The notes: generated by a model not told the origin, from the sequence alone. Counted from the stretch's first letter, positions 24,836-33,803 are shown. The stretch is 52,206 nucleotides of DNA from Deltaproteobacteria bacterium (GCA_016210045.1 JACQUX010000016.1:1-52206), one strand, 5' to 3'. Program-made: numbers and translations.

Positions 24836-25648
24836 TTATTTGTCGGTCCCGACTGCCTTGGTTGGCTGTTGTTTGGCGCGCGCGGCGGCCCAGGCGGAAC
24901 GGATCAGCGTGAAACCCATGCTTTTGCCCCCACTGCCGCCAGCATAAGTTCTGTTAACCAAATCGTCTCGTTCCGCGCCCCTCGCCAGATCACGCGCCTT
25001 CGTGATCAATTTTGAGACCTGGCCCCAATCCGCTCCGGCCTTGGCCTGTTCCATCGCCTGGTTCATCAAGAGATTGTAGCGACATTCGGCGCGAAGGCTG
25101 CCCATCGTGTCAGCGTAATCGTTAAAACTGCCATCATCCTTTTCCGTCTGGATCCCGAACTCTTTTCTGAAGGCCGCATCTTCCTTGTCAAACGCGGCCA
25201 AATCGCCTTTTTGCATGGCCGCCGTGGCTCGTGCGCGATACGAATCAAAGAGGACCCTGTTGAGGTCACCCGCCAGCGGCGTGGCGCCATTTTTTCCCTG
25301 TGCCACGCCATGAGCCCTCTTCGCGGCGTCTAGCGCGGCACGTGGGTCCTCGCCACGGTCTGCCTGGAATTGCCCATTCACCAACTGTCGCATTGCCTCC
25401 GCGCCCGCTTTGAGATCAGGTTTTTTCTCGCCGAGATACCGTTCTTTGGCCGCCGTCCCCAGGCCATCCTCGACTGAGACCGTTTTGGAACTTTGTACAT
25501 CGCCCTGACCATCCAGCTCCTGCACGGTCGCAGTATCTTTGTCGTCGAGTTTCCCATTCCCATTCGCGTCTTTGAAACAGATGTTCAAGTTGCGATGGTG
25601 CGACGGCGTGTTGATGCAAGCTTCACTGCGACTGATCGGCGGGGCCAT
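24836..25648 (-). CDS. orphan protein with a calcium-loop motif
   Basis: 270 residues, starting at ATG 25648 with GAGGAG upstream; the longer frame would run through tRNA-Ala. DANGNGKLDDKDTATV (about 27-42) matches the DxNxNGxxDxxD loop of EF-hand or dockerin-type calcium sites. Most of the rest is helical and charged (AALDAAKRAHGVAQ, RARATAAMQKGDLAAFDKEDAAFRKEFG). No signal peptide is seen. A possible sigma-28-like pair (ACAACTCT, TCCGATAC) upstream has a 13-bp spacer and is not counted. It converges with the transglutaminase-like gene 14 bases away. Confidence 0.72.
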   Translation of the reverse strand: MAPPISRSEACINTPSHHRNLNICFKDANGNGKLDDKDTATVQELDGQGDVQSSKTVSVEDGLGTAAKERYLGEKKPDLKAGAEAMRQLVNGQFQADRGEDPRAALDAAKRAHGVAQGKNGATPLAGDLNRVLFDSYRARATAAMQKGDLAAFDKEDAAFRKEFGIQTEKDDGSFNDYADTMGSLRAECRYNLLMNQAMEQAKAGADWGQVSKLITKARDLARGAERDDLVNRTYAGGSGGKSMGFTLIRSAWAAARAKQQPTKAVGTDK

Positions 25649-25738
25649 AGTTTTCTCCTCGTTAATGGTTCGTATAATGTATCGGAACCGCCGCGAGGCA
25701 GAGTTGTGTGCTGGGTTAAGCGATGGATCTGCAAGGCT

Positions 25739-25763
25739 GAATTGGTGACTGGTGGCTGGGGAC
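25739..25763. repeat. iterated GGTGACTGGTGGCTGG island
   Basis: Degenerate iteration of a TGGTGACTGG-type unit, the opposite-strand version of the island at 2619-2640. The remainder of 25649-25824 holds no gene. Confidence 0.5.
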
Positions 25764-25824
25764 AAAACGCGCGGTGCGGTTTGATCATCACCCGAATTAG
25801 AAGTCAGCAATGCGCCATTTGGAT

Positions 25825-25857
25825 AAAAAAACGGCACCCAACCACTGCTGGATGCCG
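25825..25857 (-). terminator. rho-independent terminator after tRNA-Ala
   Basis: On the minus strand CGGCATCC ... GGGTGCCG forms a stem (one T-G pair) followed by seven T residues, 13 bases beyond the tRNA 3' end. Confidence 0.8.
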
Positions 25858-25869
25858 CTTTCCCTTCGG

Positions 25870-25943
25870 TGGAGCAGAGCGGGATCGAACCGCCGACCTC
25901 CACGTTGCGAACGTGGCGCTCTCCCAACTGAGCTACTGCCCCT
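25870..25943 (-). tRNA. tRNA-Ala (CGC)
   Basis: 74 bases. The acceptor stem GGGGCAG/CTGCTCC includes the G3-U70 pair that identifies alanine tRNA. The anticodon stem is CCACG/CGTGG with loop TTCGCAA, anticodon CGC for codon GCG. T-arm GGTTCGATCCC is normal. CCA is not encoded. A terminator follows. Confidence 0.95.
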
Positions 25944-26009
25944 CTATCCTGAAGCTTTGGCGTTGCTATTATGCCGGGCGGGCCTTGTCAAATACTCGTG
26001 CCAAGCAGC

Positions 26010-26552
26010 TCACCGTTCCCTGCCGGCCCAGCGGTAGAGCAGCGCGCCGACGATCAGCATGACCGGGAGCGCGATGTTGTAGACCAGGCCGAGCGGCGAT
26101 TGCGGGAGCGGCGGCGCGACCTTCAGCAGGTACTCGCGATACGTCCCAACGTGGTAATACTGGTCGAAGACCGGCGCGATGATGACGAGGCTGAGCAGTC
26201 CGCACATGAAGACATAGCCCCACGGTTTGCGCCCCTCGCTGCGCACTTTGACGCCGCCGGCGAAGCCGAGGCGGAAAAAGAGATAGTACGCCAACAGTCC
26301 GCCCGCCAACATAATGACCCGGGCCGGCGGCGACCATTCCGACGGACGCAGCATGTACATCCACATCCAATCGGGGAACCACCAGTAGCTGATCCCGACG
26401 GCGATGTTGAAGATCGTGACCACGACCATCCCCGCCCAAAACGCGCGCGATTTGAACGCCGCGCGGGTGTCAGTGACGATCGGTAGCGCGCACGCGAAGA
26501 GATAGCCGAGAAAGAGCAAGAACGGTGGGTCGACGATGAACGTGAGCAGCAT
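26010..26552 (-). CDS. hypothetical integral membrane protein
   Basis: 180 residues with five likely membrane spans: about 3-22 (FIVDPPFLLFLGYLFACALP), 38-58, 78-97 (ARVIMLAGGLLAYYLFF), 113-128 (YVFMCGLLSLVIIAPVF) and 156-173 (YNIALPVMLIVGALLYRW). A Trp-rich loop (WWFPDWMWMYMLRPSEW, about 57-73) lies between spans two and three. GGAGG is correctly placed before the ATG. It lies 17 bases after the SDR gene stop in the same direction, so cotranscription is likely. Family not recognised. Confidence 0.78.
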   Translation of the reverse strand: MLLTFIVDPPFLLFLGYLFACALPIVTDTRAAFKSRAFWAGMVVVTIFNIAVGISYWWFPDWMWMYMLRPSEWSPPARVIMLAGGLLAYYLFFRLGFAGGVKVRSEGRKPWGYVFMCGLLSLVIIAPVFDQYYHVGTYREYLLKVAPPLPQSPLGLVYNIALPVMLIVGALLYRWAGRER

Positions 26553-26569
26553 AGTGCCTCCGCATGGGG

Positions 26570-27628
26570 TTAAATCCAGCCATTCGTTTCATACCAACGG
26601 ACGGTTTCGATCAGTCCAGTCTTTGCATCCGGATACCGGCATTGGAAGCCGAGGGCCTTGAGTTTTTCGTTCGAATACCAATGATCCACGCCGAGCAATT
26701 TCACGGCCTGGGTCTCGATGACCGGTGGTTGTCTGGTGATCCGGGAAAGTTGACGCATGCAGAAACCCGCGATGTATGCGAGTTGGCGAACCAGCCAGAT
26801 CGGGATCGGCATCACCCAATACGCGCGATAGCCACGGGCCCCGGCCACGATGCGGATCACTTCGGCCAAGCTGTACGCCGAGTCGTCGACGATGTTGTAC
26901 GCCTCGCCGATGGTGTCGTCGCGCTGCGCCAGAAAAATGGCAGCGTTGCAAAGGTCATGTACGTGGGTAAAGGGGACTCGCGCCGTGAAATTGCGGGGAA
27001 TGCGCGGACGCCGCGTCTTGGCGAACGTGGTGATCATTTGGCCGCCGCCGTAGACGCCGCGCGGCCCGTAGACGGTGAACGGTCGGACGATGCTGGCGCG
27101 CAAGCCTAAGAACCGATGCATGTCGAAGACGAGTTGTTCCTGTTGCCACTTCGAACGGAGATACCGATTGACCGGCGCCGCCTTGCCGCGCTCGTCGATC
27201 GGATATTGCAACCGTTCTCCAGGCGCCTTGGTTTCGTAAATGCCGCCCGCTCCCCAGACAACGATCCGCGCGTGGCGCCGATGGGCGATGATCGCTTCGG
27301 CCAGATTCCGCGTCGCCTCGACGTTCACGAGATGGAGCAGTTCCCACGGCGCGGTGTAATTAAACACGCCGGCGATGTGAAATACGTAGTCGACGTCGCG
27401 GACTAACGCGGGGATCTGCTCCAATTGCGTGAGATCGGCCGGCACGACTTCAACACCGGATTGGCGCAAAATGCTGGGGAAACGGCCCCGGACGCGATCG
27501 TCCGTTTGGAGCGATTGCGGCAGATCGGTGGCGCGGACGCGGTGTCCGACTCGGAGCAAGGCCTCGACCATATGGCTGCCGATAAATCCGGACGCCCCGG
27601 TCACGAGACTCAAGAGTTGCTCGGCCAT
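26570..27628 (-). CDS. NAD(P)-dependent epimerase/dehydratase (extended SDR)
   Basis: 352 residues. The Rossmann motif VTGASGFIGSHMVEALL (about 8-24) is followed by FHIAGVFNYTAP and the SDR active site with Tyr-x3-Lys as YLRSKWQQEQ (about 151-160). VRPFTVYGPRG and the substrate-side FTHVHDLCNAAIFL are typical of sugar epimerases and 3-beta-HSD-like enzymes. The start at ATG 27628 is supported by a TTGACA-17-TATACA promoter ending nine bases before it, implying a leaderless mRNA. Substrate unknown; sterol/hopanoid or sugar oxidation are both possible. Confidence 0.88.
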   Translation of the reverse strand: MAEQLLSLVTGASGFIGSHMVEALLRVGHRVRATDLPQSLQTDDRVRGRFPSILRQSGVEVVPADLTQLEQIPALVRDVDYVFHIAGVFNYTAPWELLHLVNVEATRNLAEAIIAHRRHARIVVWGAGGIYETKAPGERLQYPIDERGKAAPVNRYLRSKWQQEQLVFDMHRFLGLRASIVRPFTVYGPRGVYGGGQMITTFAKTRRPRIPRNFTARVPFTHVHDLCNAAIFLAQRDDTIGEAYNIVDDSAYSLAEVIRIVAGARGYRAYWVMPIPIWLVRQLAYIAGFCMRQLSRITRQPPVIETQAVKLLGVDHWYSNEKLKALGFQCRYPDAKTGLIETVRWYETNGWI

Positions 27629-27637
27629 GGGAGCGAC

Positions 27638-27666
27638 TGTATAGCGCTGCATGGACGCACTGTCAA
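27638..27666 (-). promoter_or_regulatory. consensus sigma-70 promoter, leaderless start
   Basis: Minus strand TTGACA (27661-27666), 17 bp, TATACA (27638-27643); the ATG at 27628 lies nine bases beyond. Confidence 0.72.
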
Positions 27667-27769
27667 AATAATGGAGTAAGGGCAGCTTCGCTTGAGCGGA
27701 GCTGTGGCCCGCGGTAGTAATGACCGCGACGCGACCGAGTAGGGAGCGTTGCGCACGAAAGGATGTTGG

Positions 27770-28792
27770 ATGAGTGTCTTGTTGCCGCCGGAAGTGCTGG
27801 CTCCGGAGATTGCAAGTGTCGGGGCCTTGGCGTTGCCGTGGTTTAATGCCGCGCCGACGTCGTTGCAGGCGCTGCGAGGAAGTGTCGTCTGCGTCGATTT
27901 CTGGGATTATACCTGCGTGAATTGTATCCGCACGTTGCCGTATTTGCGCTTGTGGCACGATCGCTACGCTGCGCATGGATTGACGATCCTCGGCGTGCAT
28001 GCCCCAGAATTTCCATTCGCCCACGAACAGCGCAACGTGGAGCGCGGCATTGCGGAGTTTGACCTCCGGTACCCGATCGTGCTCGACAACGACTACGCGA
28101 TTTGGCGCGCGTTCGAGAATCAATATTGGCCGGCGAAGTACTTAATCGATGCCCACGGCTATCTGCGCTACGCCCATTTCGGCGAAGGCGCGTATCAAGC
28201 GACCGAGGTCGCGATCCAGACGTTGCTGCAGCAGCGCGATCCGGCATTCACGCCGCCGTCCGTGTTATCGCCGCTGCGCGAAACGGATGGGAGCGGCGCC
28301 GTTTGCTACCGCGTCACACCAGAATTGTATTGCGGGTATCGGCGCGGACGCTTGGGCAATACGGAAGGGTTTCGCGCGGACGCGGAGCAGCGATTTGTCG
28401 CCACGGCGGCACGAGAAGAGGGAAGGTTATATGTGGACGGTATTTGGCAATGCGGACCGGAATCGCTGACGTTTCGGTCCCCGCAGGGCGACTCGGTTGC
28501 CGGGTCGCTGCGCGTATCGTATCGGGCCGTTGAAGTGAATCTGGTGCTCCATCCAGGAACAAACGGTGGTGCGCTGGAAGTGTGGCAGGACGACGCGCCG
28601 CTGGCGGCAGATGTGGCCGGCGCGGATGTGGCGATCACTGCCGGTCAGGCGCGTGTCGCGGTCACGACCCCTCGCATGTATGCATTGATCAAGAATCCCA
28701 CGTACGGCGAGCACACGTTGGAACTCCGCACCACCACGCCGGGTCTAGCGGCGTATGCGTTCACGTTTGTGAGTTGTTGTGTGCAGAGTTAA
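27770..28792 (+). CDS. thioredoxin-fold protein with DipZ-like C-terminal domain
   Basis: 340 residues. VCVDFWDYTCVNCIRTLPYLRLW (about 39-61) has a CVNC redox pair in the context of TlpA/DipZ-type thioredoxin folds, with GVHAPEFPFAHE and the cis-Pro-side YWPAKYLIDAHG following. The last 120 residues (FRSPQGDSVAGSLRVSYRAVEVNLVL ... TTPRMYALIKN) match the beta-rich domain found at the C-terminus of DipZ proteins. The membrane CcdA-like part of DipZ is absent and there is no signal peptide, so it may act in the cytoplasm. ATG 27770 has AAGGA upstream. The 3' end overlaps the convergent queG by 32 bases. Confidence 0.82.
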   Translation: MSVLLPPEVLAPEIASVGALALPWFNAAPTSLQALRGSVVCVDFWDYTCVNCIRTLPYLRLWHDRYAAHGLTILGVHAPEFPFAHEQRNVERGIAEFDLRYPIVLDNDYAIWRAFENQYWPAKYLIDAHGYLRYAHFGEGAYQATEVAIQTLLQQRDPAFTPPSVLSPLRETDGSGAVCYRVTPELYCGYRRGRLGNTEGFRADAEQRFVATAAREEGRLYVDGIWQCGPESLTFRSPQGDSVAGSLRVSYRAVEVNLVLHPGTNGGALEVWQDDAPLAADVAGADVAITAGQARVAVTTPRMYALIKNPTYGEHTLELRTTTPGLAAYAFTFVSCCVQS

Positions 28793-29924
28793 TCTGTGGC
28801 TCGCCGGTGATTGTGGTAATCGCCCATGTGGCGTGTTCACGGATCAGCGGTTCCGGGTCGTGGAGCGCGCGTTCCAAGGCCGGGAGGGCTTGCGGATCGC
28901 GGCTGTTGCCGAGCGCCACAGCGACGTTGCGCAACAAGCGGCGGCGTTTGATGCGTTTGATCGGCGAGTCGCGGAAGCTTTCACGAAACGTCTCGTCGGT
29001 GAGAGCCAGCAACTCGAGCAGCGTCGGATTGAGGTTTGCGGCGCGCGGCTGAAACGCAGGCTCCGGAGTCGGCGTCGCGAAGCGATTCCAGGGACAAACC
29101 GCTTGGCAGAGGTCGCACCCATAAATGTGGTTGCCGAGTAATGGGCGCAATTCGACGGGGATCGAGCCCGGATGTTCGATCGTGAGATATGAGATGCAGC
29201 GCCGCGCATCGAGTTGATACGGCGCAATGATCGCGCGCGTCGGACAGATATCGAGGCAGCGGGTGCAGGTACCGCAGTGCCCGAGGGACGTAGGACGTAG
29301 GACGTGGGACGAAACTGCTTCCGCTGTTTCGTCCTTCGTCCCAGTGACCGAAGGGAGCGGACGTCCGTCGTTCTTCGGAGGTGGGAAGGTGGGCGCACAT
29401 TCTATGTCAGTCACCGTTGTTAAGATCTCCCCGACAAACAGCCACGAGCCGCGTTGCGGGTCGATCAAGTTGGTGTGTTTGCCTTGCCAACCGAGTCCGG
29501 CGTGCGCGGCCCACGGTTTTTCCATGACTGGGCCGGTGTCGACGTAGGCCACGCCTTCGGCTTCCGGGTCTTGCGTCTGGATCCACGCCAGCAGTTGTCG
29601 CAGTCGTGGGAGCATCACGTCATGATAGTCGTCGCCCCACGCGTAGCGGGAGATGCGGCCGCGCAGCGGATCGTCGGTTTGCGGATGTGGCGTGTAGTAA
29701 TTCAGCGTGACGGAAATGATCGAGTGCGCGTTTGCGAGGATGCGGCGTGGATCGGCGCGTCGGTCCGCGTTGCGGGCCATCCAGGCCATTTCGCCGTGGC
29801 AGCCGTCGCGGAGCCAGGTGTCGAGTTGTGCGGCCCAAGAGGGGGATGCGGAGATCGGGGCAACGCCGCAGGTGGTGAAACCAAGTTGTTGGGCGGCAGA
29901 GCGGAGCTCGTCGACGGTCGGCAT
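28761..29924 (-). CDS. queG: epoxyqueuosine reductase with an inserted loop
   Basis: 387 residues. QueG reduces epoxyqueuosine to queuosine in tRNA, using cobalamin and two 4Fe-4S clusters. The clusters are visible as CGTCTRCLDICPT and GCDLCQAVCPWN, preceded by VDTGPVMEKPWA and GLGWQGKHTNLI. The C-terminal HEAT-like segment (DPQALPALERALHDPEPLIREHATWAI) is normal. Between EILTTVTDIECAP and the first cluster is an extra stretch of about 35 residues (roughly 180-215) encoded by an iterated GACGTAGGACG repeat and an inverted repeat; it keeps the frame. Short homologues lack it. Confidence 0.93.
   Translation of the reverse strand: MPTVDELRSAAQQLGFTTCGVAPISASPSWAAQLDTWLRDGCHGEMAWMARNADRRADPRRILANAHSIISVTLNYYTPHPQTDDPLRGRISRYAWGDDYHDVMLPRLRQLLAWIQTQDPEAEGVAYVDTGPVMEKPWAAHAGLGWQGKHTNLIDPQRGSWLFVGEILTTVTDIECAPTFPPPKNDGRPLPSVTGTKDETAEAVSSHVLRPTSLGHCGTCTRCLDICPTRAIIAPYQLDARRCISYLTIEHPGSIPVELRPLLGNHIYGCDLCQAVCPWNRFATPTPEPAFQPRAANLNPTLLELLALTDETFRESFRDSPIKRIKRRRLLRNVAVALGNSRDPQALPALERALHDPEPLIREHATWAITTITGEPQINSAHNNSQT
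29286..29342. repeat. GGACGTAGGACG repeat island inside queG
   Basis: GGACGTA is iterated at 29286-29304. It is joined to an inverted repeat GGACGAAAC/GTTTCGTCC (29307-29315, 29326-29334). It is read in frame in queG. Confidence 0.75.
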
Positions 29925-29929
29925 AAGGG

Positions 29930-29980
29930 CATTTCAAAATGCAAAGTGCAAAATGCAAAGTGCAAGATGGCGGAGCCATG
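29930..29980. repeat. TGCAAAGTGCAAAATGC island between queG and oxidoreductase
   Basis: Iterated GCAAARTGCAAA units followed by ATGGCGGAGCC, the same core as 18291-18384. It lies between the stop of the FAD oxidoreductase gene and the queG start. Confidence 0.7.
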
Positions 29981-29995
29981 TAGCACCACATCTGC

Positions 29996-31072
29996 TCATG
30001 ATCCGGCTCCTTGCAGCAATGCTTCCGCCGCGCGGCGACCCACGGCTGCGGCACAGGTGACGCCGTGCCCGCCGAGGCCGGCGATCCAATAGAAGCGGGG
30101 GAACTGCGCGTCCCAGCCGAGCAAGAAATGCCGATCCGGTGTGAAGGTGCGGAGTCCCGTCCAACCGCGGGCGAATGGCAATCGCGCGAGTGCGGGCATG
30201 CGATGCGCGAGTTTTTCTTGCAATGCGCCGCGCTGGTACGGATCAACGGCGTCGTCGCTGTCGGCTGCGGCTTCAGTTTCGTCGCAGGGACTCATCAGCG
30301 CGCCGCCACCTTCGGGGCGAAAATAGCAGTGATGTTGGTCGTCCCAAACGAACGGCCAATCGGGGCGGATGAGCGGGGTCGGTTCCGTGATAAACAAGTG
30401 GCGGCGATACGCCGTGAGTCCGTGATTCGGCAGGCCCGCCAGCCCTGCGACGTGACCGGCCCACGCGCCGGCGGCGTTGACGACGACCCGGGCCGTGAGC
30501 GCTTCCTCGCCGGCCTTGAGGAGAAACCCTTCCGCCGTCTCGACGATCAGCCGGACCGGCGCGTTGGTGATCAGTTGGGCGCCGCGTTGGGTGGCCGCGC
30601 GGAGGAAGCCGTGCAACAGCGCGTCGCTGTCGACGATCCCGTCGGTCGGTGTCCAGACGACCCGTTCGTCGTCGCGCAACTGCAGCACCGGCACGCGGGC
30701 CATCGCTTCGGCGCCGCGAATGAGCGTGGCCTGCATGCCAGTGTGGTGTGCGGCTGCGACGGCGCGTTCGGTGTCCGCGATGCGCGCCGGATCGAGCAAG
30801 ATCATCGAGCCGACGGCGCGGATCAGCGGATGGGGGGCAATCTCCGCCGGCGGGGCATAGAGGAAATGCGTGCCTTCGACGGCGAATGGATGGAACGCGG
30901 GATCGAGCGTGAATTGGCGCGCCATTTGCGCGTTGCGGCCAGATGCGGCCATCCCGGCGGATGGTGCTTGTTCCACGACGACGACATCATGGCAGCCTTG
31001 GGCGGCGAGGAAATACGCGCATGCCGCCCCCGCAAACCCGGCCCCGATGATGACAATGTCGGCGTGTTGCAT
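29996..31072 (-). CDS. DadA/DAO-type FAD-dependent oxidoreductase
   Basis: 358 residues. The N-terminal dinucleotide-binding motif is DIVIIGAGFAGAACAYFLA (about 5-23). ASGRNAQMARQF (about 43-54) and VVNAAGAWAGHVAGLAGLP (about 197-215) are typical of the D-amino-acid/glycine/sarcosine oxidase family. The C-terminal FAD contact is YWIAGLGGHGVTCAAAVG (about 330-347). Substrate unknown. It is followed by queG in the same direction; upstream lies the perfect 29-bp hairpin. No clear ribosome site precedes ATG 31072. Confidence 0.87.
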   Translation of the reverse strand: MQHADIVIIGAGFAGAACAYFLAAQGCHDVVVVEQAPSAGMAASGRNAQMARQFTLDPAFHPFAVEGTHFLYAPPAEIAPHPLIRAVGSMILLDPARIADTERAVAAAHHTGMQATLIRGAEAMARVPVLQLRDDERVVWTPTDGIVDSDALLHGFLRAATQRGAQLITNAPVRLIVETAEGFLLKAGEEALTARVVVNAAGAWAGHVAGLAGLPNHGLTAYRRHLFITEPTPLIRPDWPFVWDDQHHCYFRPEGGGALMSPCDETEAAADSDDAVDPYQRGALQEKLAHRMPALARLPFARGWTGLRTFTPDRHFLLGWDAQFPRFYWIAGLGGHGVTCAAAVGRRAAEALLQGAGS

Positions 31073-31127
31073 GGAATCGCGTCGTATGCCGAATCCCGAC
31101 CCAGGTCAATGCAGTCGGCACCTAAAT

Positions 31128-31200
31128 CATCGCAGCGGGGACAGGTACCTTGCGATGCCCGAAAATAGCGGATCGCAAGGTACCTGTCCCCGCTGCGATG
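31128..31200. repeat. perfect 29-bp inverted repeat, REP-like
   Basis: Arms 31128-31156 and 31172-31200 are exact reverse complements (CATCGCAGCGGGGACAGG, TACCTTGCGAT) with a 15-base loop. The core GGGGACAGGTACCT is of the kind found in REP elements handled by REP-associated tyrosine transposases; no such transposase is in the window. It separates two codirectional genes and may also stop transcription of the 35875-31218 operon, although no T-tract follows. Confidence 0.85.
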
Positions 31201-31217
31201 TACTTGCGGAGGTGGGG

Positions 31218-33803
31218 TTATGGGGCAATCAAACTGCAGCCGCCTTCGGTGGGGGCGGCGGGGGATTCGGTGCTGGCCGGGGGTGCCGCAGGGGTTTCCC
31301 CGGTTGTGCTGGTTGCGATCGCCGTTTGATCATCCGACACGTCGCACGCGTCGCCGAAGCCGTCTTGATCGGCGTCGGCCTGCGTTGGATTGTCGCGCAG
31401 CGCGCAGTTATCCTCTTCATTGGCCAGTCCGTCGCCGTCGCGATCGGCGTCGCAGTCGTCGCCGTTTCCATCGTCGTCGGTGTCTTCTTGCGCGGTGTTG
31501 CCGATGAACGGGCAGTTGTCTGCGCCGTTGCCGACGCCGTCGGCATCGGTGTCATCCGCGTGACCGATGCCGTCCGCGCACGCGTCGCCGATTTTGTCGC
31601 CGTCGCTGTCGAGTTGATCGGCGTTCTGATCCCACGGGCAGTTGTCGAGCGCATCCGCGCGGCCATCGTTGTCGTCGTCTGCGTCGCACGCGTCGCCGAA
31701 GATGTCGCCGTCGGTGTTCAGCTGTTCTAAGTTGGGCATGAGCGGACAATTGTCGACTCCGTTCGGCACGGTGTCCGCGTCGCTGTCGTTCACGGCGTCA
31801 CAGGCGTCGCCGGCTCCGTCGAGGTCGGCGTCGGCTTGGCTGATATTGGCCACGTTCGTGCAATTATCGTGGTCATCCGGCACGCCGTCGCCGTCGTCGT
31901 CCGTGTCGCAGGCGTCGCCGAACAGATCGGTGTCGCTGTCGAGTTGGTCGGCGTTGGCGGTTGACGGGCAGTTGTCGTCCTCGTCGTCCGTGGCGTCACC
32001 GTCGTCGTCCGCGTCGCAGACGTCGCCGGAGGCGTCGTCGTCGGCGTCGAGTTGATCGGCGTTGGCCGCGGTGACGCAGTTGTCGGTTGTATCCGCCACG
32101 CCGTCGCTGTCGGTGTCCACGCCTGCGTTATCGCACATATCGCCGATGCCGTTGCCGTCGCCGTCCGTTTGGTCCGGATTCGAGACGTCCACGCAGTTGT
32201 CGGTGTCATCGGCCACGCCGTCGTCGTCGACATCGTTGTCGTTGACGGCATCGCAGACGTCGCCCAGTCCGTCGGCGTCGCTGTCGAGTTGATCGGGATT
32301 GCTGGCCAGCGGGCAATTGTCGGCTACGTCGGCATCTCCGTCGTTGTCGTCGTCGGGATCGCACGGATCACCGAGTGTGTCTGCGTCGGTGTTCAGTTGG
32401 GCGGCGTTGCCGGTGAGCGGACAATTGTCGGACGCGTCGGCGATGCCGTCCGCGTCGTCGTCGCTGTCGCAGACGTCGCCGAGTTTGTCGCCGTCGGTAT
32501 CGAGTTGGTTCGCGTTAGCCGTGAAGGGGCAATTGTCGGCCGCGTCGAGCGCGCCGTCGTTGTCGTCGTCGCTGTCGCAGGCGTTGCCGGTTTTATCGCC
32601 ATCGGTGTCGTCCTGTTTGACGTTCGGGCTCAGCGGACAATTGTCGGATGTATCCGCGACCGTGTCGCCGTCGTCGTCGCTGTCGCAGACGTCACCGAGT
32701 TTGTCGCCGTCGGTGTCGAGTTGGTTCGCATTTTTCGTGGTCGGGCAATTGTCGGTCGCGTCGCTGATGCCGTCCTGGTCCGTGTCGGCGGGGAGCGCGT
32801 CGTCGGACAAATTCGCGGGATCGGTTTCGCCGGCGTCTTTCACGCAGTTGTGATTCGCGTCTTCGGCGCCATTCGCTTTGCCTCCGGCATCGTAGTCCTT
32901 GGCCCAGCCGCCCGCCGTCAGGTCGGTCCACCACGTGGCGGTCGCACAGGCCGGCACGGCGGCAAAGAAATTCGGCTGACTCGTCGGCTGGAAATTCGCG
33001 GCAAACTTGGAAGTGTTCTTATTCGCGTCGTAGGCGAGCGCGGTGTAATTGTATCCGGGATGAAAATTGTCGACGCTAATGCCGCTGAGCGTGAATGTGC
33101 CGCCGGCCACATTGGCGGTCGTGACGAGCGCCGCCCCTTGCGGCACCGCGGGAAACGCGGTGTCGGCGCGGAACAGCGCGACTTTCGTGACGGTCGCCCC
33201 GGTCGTGCCTGAAATGCTCCACGTTTGGTTCGCCGCCAGAGTCGCGCTGGTTAGCACCGGCGCCGCTAAGCTCTTATTCCCCGAGTTGGCCAACAGGATA
33301 GGGAATTGGCTGATGCCCGCAAACGTCGTGGCGTCGAGCCAATTGCCGGTTCCGGTGATGATAGTAACGCCGGTTTTGCTGGTGCTGAAATGGTCGTTTT
33401 GCAGTGTCGTATTGGAACTGCCGGCGATTTGGAGAATGGTCGAATCCGGGTGGCTCAGCTGCACATGGCGCAGTGTGGTGCCCGACTTCGTCAATTTGAA
33501 GAGCGGAATATTCGCGCCGAGATTTCCGGTGATCCGGACTTTGCCGCTCCCATCCGCGCCGAATTGCCCGTCGAGAATGACGCCGCTCGCGAGGTCGAGT
33601 GTCGCGGACAGCGTGACTGTGGAAGTTTTCATCGCGGTCGTGTCGAACTTGATGGTCGTACATGTGGGGTCGGCAACCCGCGCCGGCAGCGATCCGGCGC
33701 CGGTGCCGGTCGCCACAGTCACGAGGCACTCGGCAGCAAAGAGTGGTGGTGTACTCAGCATGAGGCCGCAGCCGAGGGCGAGAGCGATGCCATTGCGGTT
33801 CAT
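31218..33803 (-). CDS. secreted thrombospondin type 3 repeat protein
   Basis: 861 residues with an N-terminal signal peptide (GIALALGCGLMLSTPPLFAAEC). Residues about 20-300 look like a beta-helix or adhesin-type domain with repeated TLRHVQLSHPDSTILQIAGSS and TTLQNDHFS units. From about 330 to 835 there are 13 thrombospondin type 3 repeats (D-x-D-x-DG-x2-D-x2-DNCP ... DxDGDxxGDxCD), which fold around calcium. The start at 33803 has GGAGG upstream and overlaps the previous stop by four bases. It is the last gene of the operon driven by site E. The role is probably at the cell surface; the partner is unknown. Confidence 0.88.
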   Translation of the reverse strand: MNRNGIALALGCGLMLSTPPLFAAECLVTVATGTGAGSLPARVADPTCTTIKFDTTAMKTSTVTLSATLDLASGVILDGQFGADGSGKVRITGNLGANIPLFKLTKSGTTLRHVQLSHPDSTILQIAGSSNTTLQNDHFSTSKTGVTIITGTGNWLDATTFAGISQFPILLANSGNKSLAAPVLTSATLAANQTWSISGTTGATVTKVALFRADTAFPAVPQGAALVTTANVAGGTFTLSGISVDNFHPGYNYTALAYDANKNTSKFAANFQPTSQPNFFAAVPACATATWWTDLTAGGWAKDYDAGGKANGAEDANHNCVKDAGETDPANLSDDALPADTDQDGISDATDNCPTTKNANQLDTDGDKLGDVCDSDDDGDTVADTSDNCPLSPNVKQDDTDGDKTGNACDSDDDNDGALDAADNCPFTANANQLDTDGDKLGDVCDSDDDADGIADASDNCPLTGNAAQLNTDADTLGDPCDPDDDNDGDADVADNCPLASNPDQLDSDADGLGDVCDAVNDNDVDDDGVADDTDNCVDVSNPDQTDGDGNGIGDMCDNAGVDTDSDGVADTTDNCVTAANADQLDADDDASGDVCDADDDGDATDDEDDNCPSTANADQLDSDTDLFGDACDTDDDGDGVPDDHDNCTNVANISQADADLDGAGDACDAVNDSDADTVPNGVDNCPLMPNLEQLNTDGDIFGDACDADDDNDGRADALDNCPWDQNADQLDSDGDKIGDACADGIGHADDTDADGVGNGADNCPFIGNTAQEDTDDDGNGDDCDADRDGDGLANEEDNCALRDNPTQADADQDGFGDACDVSDDQTAIATSTTGETPAAPPASTESPAAPTEGGCSLIAP

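Noticed and set aside
25650-25740. Possible tenth FliA-like promoter before the calcium-loop gene
   Set aside because: ACAACTCT and TCCGATAC are separated by 13 bp, not 11, and the -35 is poor.
31218-33803. Iterated GACGTCGCC-like DNA suggesting a CRISPR or satellite array
   Set aside because: It is the codon pattern of the 13 thrombospondin type 3 repeats; there are no separate spacers.
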